From: Candidatus Aenigmatarchaeota archaeon
GTDB taxonomy: Archaea > Aenigmatarchaeota > Aenigmatarchaeia > QMZP01
Length of the DNA: 9,786 bases
Assembly (NCBI GenBank): GCA_016202745.1
Contig: JACQOB010000124.1
Location: 1-9,786 of the forward strand
Reading direction: 5' to 3'
Below are positions 1-5,094 of the stretch, piece after piece (positions within the stretch are counted from its first letter, which is position 1; each line of letters begins with the position of its first letter). Under the pieces are notes generated by a model. The model ran no database searches. It was not told the origin of the DNA and saw only the letters and a list, made by a program, of their open reading frames with translations. The position numbers and the translations under genes are program-made.

Positions 1-48
1 CCTCCTAACCAGCTAAAGATTTAAACCTATCTTGAATTAATTTAAATT
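1..48 (-). promoter_or_regulatory. Possible promoter and Shine-Dalgarno of a minus-strand gene beyond the left edge
   Basis: Read on the minus strand, this AT-rich stretch follows the stop codon of the GIDE gene. It contains two TATA-like TTTAAAT elements, at about 41-47 and 20-26, and ends at the window edge in GGTTAGGAGG (positions 10 to 1). GGAGG is a strong archaeal Shine-Dalgarno core, so a minus-strand gene may start a few bases left of the window. The start codon itself is not visible. This would be the only clear Shine-Dalgarno in the window, since most other genes look leaderless. Confidence 0.3.
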
Positions 49-49
49 A

Positions 50-889
50 TTAGGCATTGCCGAAAAACACAATGAACAGCCCAAGTATTGTCAGCAGCGA
101 GCCAATGGCTATGCAGGCGGCTGTTGCGAGTGTGAGGGATCTCAGGATTGCGCTCTCCGGCCTGTCCGATATGTAAAACGTCCTGTCGTTTGTCCCCTTC
201 ATTATTGCGATGCCGGCAAGGCCGGTTGCGGCCTTTTTTGCCAGGGGATTCTTGGCGGCCGTGCCCATTATGTACAGCATGTCGCCGGGGGCTATCAGCT
301 CCTCCCTGAACCTCATCGTCTTGTTGATGCCGAGGAGGCCTTCAAAGGAGCGATTGTGGGATTTCAGGAATGCCTTCACGCTTTCCGGCGGGTCCTTCCC
401 CCAGCCGCTCTGGTAATCCAGGTCATTGGGTATCTCCACTTCAGCGCCTTTTGGCGCCACCATGACGGAGCCTGTCCCGTCGGCCAGGTAAAATGGCTCC
501 ACTGCCCCGCCTCCCATTATTTTCACCCACTTCTGGCTCTTCCCCTCCGTCCTGAGTTCCTCCACTGAATACTGGTAATACACGCAGCTTTTGCCCGTAA
601 GCTCGGCCGTGAGGACATTAATTGGCTCCACCTTCCCGTATATCTCGACAAGCCCCATTGCGAGCGATCTTATTCTCGATGTTGGCGTGTCGGCCACAAG
701 GTTTCGTTTTTTAAGGAAGTACATGCCCGCAAAAAGCAGCACAGCGCCAATGGGTATGAAGAACACCGCCAGCACAGCGAAGTCAGCGGAAAACAGCCAG
801 CTGCCAAGATTGTGGAATATGTTGGAAATTATAATGCCGATGGCAACCAGCACCGATATTATCAGCCTGCGGAAGGATTTGGGTGTCAT
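50..889 (-). CDS. Membrane-anchored GIDE-domain protein, paralogue 1 (no RING domain)
   Basis: A 279-residue protein of the GIDE/BAM family (Pfam 'E3 ubiquitin ligase', PF12483, named after eukaryotic MUL1/MULAN). Two N-terminal membrane helices lie at about 8-26 and 37-60 and one C-terminal helix at about 252-276, flanking a soluble domain. The hallmark sequence TPTSRIRSLAMGLVEIYG is at 68-85, followed by a Cys-Tyr-Tyr segment (SCVYYQYSVEE, 101-111), EPFYLADGTGSV (131-142) and a late GDMLYIMGTA stretch (202-211). No RING zinc ligands follow, so ligase activity should not be assumed; the prokaryotic function is unknown. It lies 34 nt downstream of a same-length paralogue and is the last gene of a herA-led set. 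A TATA-like box at 911-917 places a leaderless start at this ATG. Its codons are visibly more GC-rich than those of the paralogue. Confidence 0.85.
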   Translation of the reverse strand: MTPKSFRRLIISVLVAIGIIISNIFHNLGSWLFSADFAVLAVFFIPIGAVLLFAGMYFLKKRNLVADTPTSRIRSLAMGLVEIYGKVEPINVLTAELTGKSCVYYQYSVEELRTEGKSQKWVKIMGGGAVEPFYLADGTGSVMVAPKGAEVEIPNDLDYQSGWGKDPPESVKAFLKSHNRSFEGLLGINKTMRFREELIAPGDMLYIMGTAAKNPLAKKAATGLAGIAIMKGTNDRTFYISDRPESAILRSLTLATAACIAIGSLLTILGLFIVFFGNA

Positions 890-910
890 ATCCTATTCTT
901 GTTGCAGAGG

Positions 911-917
911 TAATAAA
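911..917 (-). promoter_or_regulatory. TATA-like box for GIDE paralogue 1
   Basis: On the minus strand this reads TTTATTA. Its centre at 914 is 25 nt upstream of the ATG at 889, the archaeal TATA-to-start-site distance, and no good Shine-Dalgarno lies between. This suggests a separate leaderless transcript in the short gap between the two GIDE genes. It is inferred from spacing only. Confidence 0.4.
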
Positions 918-923
918 TCACCA

Positions 924-1781
924 TCATTTGGTTAGTATAAAGAACAAGTCTGGATAAAATGCCATTGCCACGGCTGATAAAATAAATACCACGCCGGCTA
1001 CAATGCCCACTATGGAGCCTGCCCTGCATGTTTTGATAATCTTCCATTCGCGGCTTTTTGATATGAAGAATATTTTGTCATGCGCGCCTTTTGTTATGGC
1101 AACGTTTTCTATGCCTTTGCTTGACATTTTCACAAATGGGTTATTGCCTGCCGTGCCGATAACATATATCATATCCCCGCCATCTATCCTGAACTCCCTG
1201 AACCTGAGCCTTCTGTGCGAGGATAAGGTTATATCATGAAACTTAAGGAATGATTTTATATTCTCTGGCATTGTTTTCCCATAGTCGAGGTCCAATATAA
1301 AATGCGTGGATATGCCAATGGGCATCTCGATTATGGCCTTTTCAGGCAATACTGTCACTGAACCTGTTTCATCCTTCAGCAGGAACGGCTCTGATTCATG
1401 GCCGTAAATCATCAATGATCCGTAAGGGTATTTTTCCTTGTCGTCTGTGACATCTTCAACGGAATAGTAGTAATAGGCGCACTGCCTGCCTGAAAATGGA
1501 GCTTTAAGTGATTTTATAGGCACAACCCTTCCGTGTACTTCCACAAGGCCCATCGCTAGCGACCGGATTTTTGATGTCGGTATGTTCTCTATCATTTTTT
1601 TCATTTTCAGATTATGAAAGCCTAAATAGAGGAATATCAATCCTAATGTGATCATGCCTGCAGTTGCGAAATATCCAAACCATAACGAGCCGCTGGTTAG
1701 CCACAAATATACAAAACCTACAAACACTAGAATGATTATTGCGGGATAATAAACAGGCCACTTATGGGTTTCTTTTACCAT
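924..1781 (-). CDS. Membrane-anchored GIDE-domain protein, paralogue 2 (no RING domain)
   Basis: A 285-residue tandem paralogue of the next gene with the same plan: two N-terminal membrane helices (about 9-29 and 35-57), the GIDE domain, and one C-terminal helix (about 253-275). The conserved core is IPTSKIRSLAMGLVEVHG (67-84), PFSGRQCAYYYYSVED (95-110), EPFLLKDETGSV (131-142), RLRFREFRIDGGDMIYVIGTA (191-211) and ITKGAHDKIFFIS (229-241). There is no C-terminal RING. The family includes eukaryotic MUL1/MULAN, where the same segment sits between membrane helices, but its prokaryotic role is not established. The gene starts 18 nt after herA stops. It has no Shine-Dalgarno but has a TATA-like box inside the herA 3' end, so it may be both co-transcribed with herA and independently started. 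Its codons are clearly AT-richer than those of herA and of the other paralogue. Confidence 0.85.
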   Translation of the reverse strand: MVKETHKWPVYYPAIIILVFVGFVYLWLTSGSLWFGYFATAGMITLGLIFLYLGFHNLKMKKMIENIPTSKIRSLAMGLVEVHGRVVPIKSLKAPFSGRQCAYYYYSVEDVTDDKEKYPYGSLMIYGHESEPFLLKDETGSVTVLPEKAIIEMPIGISTHFILDLDYGKTMPENIKSFLKFHDITLSSHRRLRFREFRIDGGDMIYVIGTAGNNPFVKMSSKGIENVAITKGAHDKIFFISKSREWKIIKTCRAGSIVGIVAGVVFILSAVAMAFYPDLFFILTK

Positions 1782-1799
1782 TGTTTAATTTTTGAGAAT

Positions 1800-3302
1800 C
1801 TACATAAAAGACTTCGCGTCCTTGGTTTTCTGCCTGACGCGGTCATGGTATTCCTTCGCGGCCTGCTCGATTGACATGCCCTTCTGGCTGGGCCTGGATG
1901 AGCGCCTCCTGAACCGGACGAAAAGCGGGGAATTCACAGCCTCCCCCACTATTATGCCGGAGCCTACCGGCAGGGACGATATCTGGCGGATGACATCCCT
2001 GGTCAGGCCTTCCGAGGACTTGCCAATGTGGTCAAGGTCATAGGGGTTTGTTATCTTCAGTATGATGTGCGTGTTGCACTGGGACAGCGCGGTCGTGGAA
2101 AGCTGTATCGGCCTCTGGGATATCAGGCACAAAGAAGCGTTGAACTTCCTGCCCTCCCTCGCAATTGTGGTGATTATGCCCCTGGAGAGGGCGATCTCCC
2201 TCTTGGCCTGCTCGGGCACGAACTGGTGCGCCTCCTCGACTATCAGAAGGAATGGTGGTATCACGCCGCTCCTCCTTGCGTTGAACAGCTTTCTTGCCAT
2301 ATACGCCACGGCCATCTGCTTCCGTTTGGTGTCAATCATGTCCGAGATGTCCAATACGGAGAGGCAGCCCTGCCTTGCAAGATCGTCCAGCGGCGGGTAG
2401 TCCAATGCGCCGAAAAGCCCTGTGTTCCTCAGCTCCTCCAGGGTGGAAATGAGGACGTCCTTGGTTGCGGCCTTTATGCCGTCGCTTTCCTCCACGGCTT
2501 CGATAAGCTCGGTCATTCCAAAGTGCTTGTTCTTCCTCTTGAGCGCCATCATGACCTTCGCCAGCTCCCTCCTCTGGGCGGCCGAGACATCAGGCGAGAA
2601 CTCCGCCAGCGTGTGGCTTGAAACATTTGAAAGGCCTATCTGTATTTCATTGGAGGGGAATATCCTTGTCTTTGCGCTGTACTTCGCGTCATCGGCAAAG
2701 CTAGTGTATTCCCCGTGCGTGTCAACGACTATGACGGCTATGCCCTCCTCCGGCTTCCTGGAAAGCAGCTCCTCTATGATCACAGAAGTGAGGAACGACT
2801 TGCCTGCCCCGCTGATGGCGAGTATTGCCACGTGCTTCTGCAGCAGCCGCGTGAGGTTCAGGCTGACGCTGACGTCGTGCTGCGCGAGGCTGCCAATCTG
2901 GAGGCCGTTCCTGTCAAGGCCGAAAAAGCCTGAAAGTATCTCCAGCTCAGGCTCCAGGACGCGCGAGCCAGGGGAGGGCGGGAATGAGGAATCGACAAAC
3001 CCTGACTTGCCGAACACCCCCAGTGCGATCACGTTTGCCACAAGGTATTCCCAGTCATTCACGGGGAAGATCTCGTCCATCGGCTTTCCGGAGCTCTCAT
3101 ACTCCTTGACGCTTTCAGGCCGCATGAAGTACCTGTTGGTCTTCATTATGTCGGCTATCCTGCCGATAAGCTTCCCGTCTGCCGTTTCGAGCTGCACGAA
3201 CTGCCCGCGCCTCACATTGGCGGTGGGGTTCACGACAAAGGAGAACCTCCTTGTTGTGGGGCCTTCCAGTGTCGATATGATTGTCCCGTATTCGGCCGGC
3301 AT
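1800..3302 (-). CDS. herA: HerA-family hexameric DNA translocase / ATPase
   Basis: A 500-residue FtsK/HerA-type ATPase. An N-terminal HAS-barrel (about 5-55, including RRFSFVVNPTANVRRGQFVQ) is followed by the motor. The Walker A is AISGAGKS (162-169). VVDTHGEY (192-199) matches the HerA DPHGEY strand. The Walker B is FLLIVEEAH (351-359) with tandem Glu 356/357. AREGRKFN (381-388) and SQRP (395-398) are the sensor/arginine region typical of HerA. Archaeal HerA forms a hexameric ring that translocates double-stranded DNA and normally feeds the nuclease NurA beside Mre11-Rad50 for end resection. No nurA, mre11 or rad50 is visible in this window; the nearest nuclease-like gene is the divergent MPE. 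Length and motifs are intact. The ATG is supported by a TATA box centred 27 nt upstream. Two GIDE membrane genes follow on the same strand. Confidence 0.93.
   Translation of the reverse strand: MPAEYGTIISTLEGPTTRRFSFVVNPTANVRRGQFVQLETADGKLIGRIADIMKTNRYFMRPESVKEYESSGKPMDEIFPVNDWEYLVANVIALGVFGKSGFVDSSFPPSPGSRVLEPELEILSGFFGLDRNGLQIGSLAQHDVSVSLNLTRLLQKHVAILAISGAGKSFLTSVIIEELLSRKPEEGIAVIVVDTHGEYTSFADDAKYSAKTRIFPSNEIQIGLSNVSSHTLAEFSPDVSAAQRRELAKVMMALKRKNKHFGMTELIEAVEESDGIKAATKDVLISTLEELRNTGLFGALDYPPLDDLARQGCLSVLDISDMIDTKRKQMAVAYMARKLFNARRSGVIPPFLLIVEEAHQFVPEQAKREIALSRGIITTIAREGRKFNASLCLISQRPIQLSTTALSQCNTHIILKITNPYDLDHIGKSSEGLTRDVIRQISSLPVGSGIIVGEAVNSPLFVRFRRRSSRPSQKGMSIEQAAKEYHDRVRQKTKDAKSFM
1804..1809 (-). 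promoter_or_regulatory. TATA-like box for GIDE paralogue 2, inside the herA 3' end
   Basis: On the minus strand this reads TTTTAT. It is centred 25.5 nt upstream of the ATG at 1781 and overlaps the last codons of herA. The spacing matches the other starts in this window and would give a leaderless message. The element is weak as a TATA box, so read-through from herA is an equally good explanation for expression. Confidence 0.3.
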
Positions 3303-3311
3303 AAAAATCCG

Positions 3312-3333
3312 TATTATATATATTGTATATAAG
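3312..3333. promoter_or_regulatory. Compact divergent promoter between herA and the metallophosphoesterase
   Basis: The 49-nt gap holds overlapping AT runs readable both ways. On the minus strand CTTATATAC (3333-3325) is centred 27 nt upstream of the herA ATG. On the plus strand GTATATAA (3325-3332) or TTATATAT (3315-3322) lies about 24-33 nt upstream of the MPE ATG. Neither start has a Shine-Dalgarno, so both messages are probably leaderless. The two transcription complexes would compete for nearly the same DNA. Confidence 0.6.
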
Positions 3334-3351
3334 AATAAATCCTTCCGCTGA

Positions 3352-4095
3352 ATGTCTTGTGTTATGCATCCAAAATTCGCCGCAGGGGAGCCTGCGCTTC
3401 TGATTGGGAAGACCTTGGTGATTGCAGACCTTCACATAGGCATCGAGCACGAGTATTTCAGGGCGGGCATAAGGATACCTTCCCAGCTCGAGAGGCTCAC
3501 GAAGAGGCTGGACGCGATATTGAAATCCACCGGGGCGAAAAAGGTGATAATCCTCGGGGATGTGAAGCACAAGATAACCGGGGTCAGCCGGGATGAGGAG
3601 AGGGACATCCCGGCGTTCTTTTCCCGTTTCCTGGGGAAGGTGGGAATGGAGATTGTCCTCGGGAACCATGATCCCCTGATTGAAAGGGTGCTTCCGAAGG
3701 GCGTGATTGTGCACCCTGCATCAGGCCTCCTGTACAGGGATTTCTACCTGTGCCACGGCCACGCATGGCCCGGCAGTGGGTTGGAAAAGGCCAGATACGT
3801 TGTCATCGGCCACAACCAGCCGCTGATTGAGCTGAGGGACAGGCTGGGCTATCGCTGGGTTGAGCAGGTGTGGATAAGGACACGGCTGGAAAGTGGCAAG
3901 CTGGAGGTGAGATTCCCGAAGATGAAAAAGCCGCCGCAGCTGATAGTCATGCCAGCCTTCAACGAACTTTCTGGCGGCGTCTGCGTCAACAGGGAGAAGG
4001 AATTGATGGGGCCCGTGGTGAAGGCCGCCAACATGCCTAAGGCTAAAATATATCTGCTGGATGGAACATATCTTGGCATGCTAGGAGACTTATGA
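3352..4095 (+). CDS. Calcineurin-like metallophosphoesterase (COG1407, ligase/Lhr-associated MPE type)
   Basis: A 247-residue single-domain metallophosphoesterase. The metal-binding motifs appear in order: ADLHIG (25-30), GDVKH (69-73), GNHD (104-107), CHGH (134-137) and GHNQP (153-157), with a C-terminal PAFNELSGG (201-209) typical of COG1407. This family is related to the Mre11/SbcD nucleases but lacks their capping and Rad50-binding regions. Bacterial members (PdeM/MPE) sit beside an Lhr-core helicase, an exonuclease and an ATP-dependent ligase and are Mn-dependent nucleases. Here the gene is divergent from herA and convergent towards the Lhr-type helicase about 1 kb away, which supports a repair role. 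ATG 3352 lies just after AT-rich promoter DNA; ATG 3364 (MHPKFAAGEP) is a good alternative because many homologues begin near that sequence. The last 53 nt overlap an antisense small gene. Confidence 0.9.
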   Translation: MSCVMHPKFAAGEPALLIGKTLVIADLHIGIEHEYFRAGIRIPSQLERLTKRLDAILKSTGAKKVIILGDVKHKITGVSRDEERDIPAFFSRFLGKVGMEIVLGNHDPLIERVLPKGVIVHPASGLLYRDFYLCHGHAWPGSGLEKARYVVIGHNQPLIELRDRLGYRWVEQVWIRTRLESGKLEVRFPKMKKPPQLIVMPAFNELSGGVCVNREKELMGPVVKAANMPKAKIYLLDGTYLGMLGDL

Positions 4096-4396
4096 ATACA
4101 GGATGGTATGTGTACATAGGATCGCCGCAAACGCACCTCTGGCAGACGCGGTCAAGCCTTGAATCGTCGTCTGGGACAGCATCCAATATCACCGCGACAT
4201 AATCCCTTTTTCCCATTATCATCATGCCAACTTCGTCCCGCTGTTGTATGTGGGCAAGCATTTCAGGCGGTGAGTAACGTCCGTCCCCTATGCTTATTTC
4301 TTCGGGTATTTCATCGGGAAAACCATATCCGTCAACTTTTCCACAACAGATTGTATGGCCGGATGTTAGGCATTTAAGCCTTCCAGGAAGGTGCAC
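4043..4396 (-). CDS. Small Cys-rich protein of unknown function, 3' end antisense to the MPE gene
   Basis: I do not recognise this 117-residue protein. From the GTG at 4396 it begins VHLPGRLKCLTSGHTICCG, carries an acidic middle (about 27-40), a hydrophobic strand-like stretch MMIMGKRDYVAVILDAVP (58-75) and a cluster CQRCVCGDP (85-93). Cysteines at 9, 17, 18, 85, 88 and 90 and His 14 could hold zinc, although only CxxC at 85-88 is a classic pair. Codon use looks natural, and the plus strand over 4096-4395 offers no better frame. The GTG lies 26.5 nt from the centre of a TATA box at 4420-4425. GTG 4402 is an alternative start, and the frame is open back to 4501. The final 53 nt overlap the MPE 3' end tail to tail. 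Whether it is expressed is unproven. Confidence 0.5.
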   Translation of the reverse strand: MHLPGRLKCLTSGHTICCGKVDGYGFPDEIPEEISIGDGRYSPPEMLAHIQQRDEVGMMIMGKRDYVAVILDAVPDDDSRLDRVCQRCVCGDPMYTYHPVFISLLACQDMFHPADIF

Positions 4397-4419
4397 TATC
4401 ACTGCCAATGCCAGAATAC

Positions 4420-4425
4420 TATAAA
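4420..4425. promoter_or_regulatory. Single TATA box serving two divergent genes
   Basis: TATAAA on the plus strand (TTTATA on the minus strand). Its centre is about 27 nt from the ATG at 4450 on the plus strand and about 26 nt from the GTG at 4396 on the minus strand. Neither start has a Shine-Dalgarno. One near-symmetric TATA box could therefore direct leaderless transcription both ways. A weaker TTTAAG-like element near 4373-4378 could instead support the upstream ATG at 4408 on the plus strand. Confidence 0.5.
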
Positions 4426-4449
4426 TCGGGGCTGGAAGAAGTATATAAC

Positions 4450-4992
4450 ATGCATGCCAGCAGGAAAGGGGTGCCAGGTCCGCAAAAAAGCAAAGCCGCA
4501 AATCAGCCAGAAAACCACCCGAAGGCTGAAAAATCGCTTCTGGTCATACTGTATCTTGCCATCTTTGTCATGCTTTTTGCCATCGTGTACTGGGGGGTGA
4601 CATACCTTCTCCCCCTCCTCGGGATGATTATACCAATAGTGGTGACCATCGCCGTCATACTCATAATCTTCGCCAAGCTCAGGCTGAAGTTTGACCTCTT
4701 CAGCTGGCTGGTATGGTTCATAAGGACATTCTTCAGGCCAGTCAAGTCAGGCGGCGGCTCGCTTGAGGAGGCCACCCAGCATCTGGTGGACCTGCTTGAC
4801 GCCCTGCTTGTCAAGTGGGTGGTTTCCCAGCTGGTGTGGATAATAATAGTGGTCATATTCAGGCTGGACCTCCTTTTCGGCAGGTTCACCTTCCTGATAA
4901 CCTTCGTGCCGGTGATAGCGCTGATCCTCATCCTCTATGTCAGGAAGGGCTGGAAGGAGATCAAGGCGCAGGAGAGTATAAAGAAAAAATGA
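4450..4992 (+). CDS. Four-helix membrane protein of unknown function
   Basis: A 180-residue integral membrane protein that I do not recognise. A basic, polar N-terminus (1-28, rich in Lys, Gln and Asn) precedes probable membrane helices at about 29-54, 58-77, 118-137 and 145-164. An amphipathic aromatic segment FDLFSWLVWFIRTFFRP (81-97), a Gly-rich linker (100-104) and a short helix EEATQHLVDLLDALL (106-120) lie between the second and third helices. The C-terminus is strongly Lys-rich, suggesting a cytoplasmic tail. The ATG at 4450 is preferred because it sits 27.5 nt after the centre of the TATA box at 4420-4425. The in-frame ATG at 4408 would add 14 residues and place the TATA box inside the coding region. 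The gene points towards the Lhr-type helicase gene, and nothing in it suggests an enzymatic role. Confidence 0.75.
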   Translation: MHASRKGVPGPQKSKAANQPENHPKAEKSLLVILYLAIFVMLFAIVYWGVTYLLPLLGMIIPIVVTIAVILIIFAKLRLKFDLFSWLVWFIRTFFRPVKSGGGSLEEATQHLVDLLDALLVKWVVSQLVWIIIVVIFRLDLLFGRFTFLITFVPVIALILILYVRKGWKEIKAQESIKKK

Positions 4993-5010
4993 TTATCATT
5001 TCTTTCTGTT
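4987..5010 (+). terminator. Possible transcription terminator after the four-helix membrane protein
   Basis: A symmetric AAATGATTATCATTT (4987-5001) spans the stop codon and runs into the T-rich TTTCTTTCTGTT. Archaeal termination relies on T-rich tracts. A second perfect palindrome, GTTCATGAAC, follows at 5008-5017. The remaining 5018-5094, up to the convergent helicase stop, shows nothing I can name. Confidence 0.3.
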
Positions 5011-5094
5011 CATGAACATAACAAATGCCGCCAATCTGCAAACCTTTCAGGTAATCAGATCCGTTCAATATGCCTCAGTCAATTTAATAAAGCG

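Noticed and set aside
1800..3302. VirB4/FtsK-type conjugation or defence ATPase instead of HerA
   Set aside because: The N-terminal HAS-barrel, the DTHGEY strand, the VEEAH Walker B and AREGRKFN match HerA. No conjugation or defence partner genes are visible.
2422..3351. 309-codon plus-strand open frame opposite herA
   Set aside because: Ser/Leu-rich antisense shadow of the herA codons. herA on the minus strand has intact Walker motifs.
3115..3714. 199-codon minus-strand open frame across the herA/MPE divergent promoter
   Set aside because: It reads through the start of herA in another frame, the AT-rich promoter and the MPE motifs in antisense; none of it is protein-like.
4408..4449. ATG 4408 as the start of the four-helix membrane protein
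   Set aside because: It would place the best TATA box inside the coding region. ATG 4450 has ideal leaderless spacing. It is kept only as an alternative.
5008..5017. GTTCATGAAC palindrome between the convergent genes as a regulatory site
   Set aside because: A 10-bp palindrome is expected by chance about ten times in this length and no promoter lies nearby.
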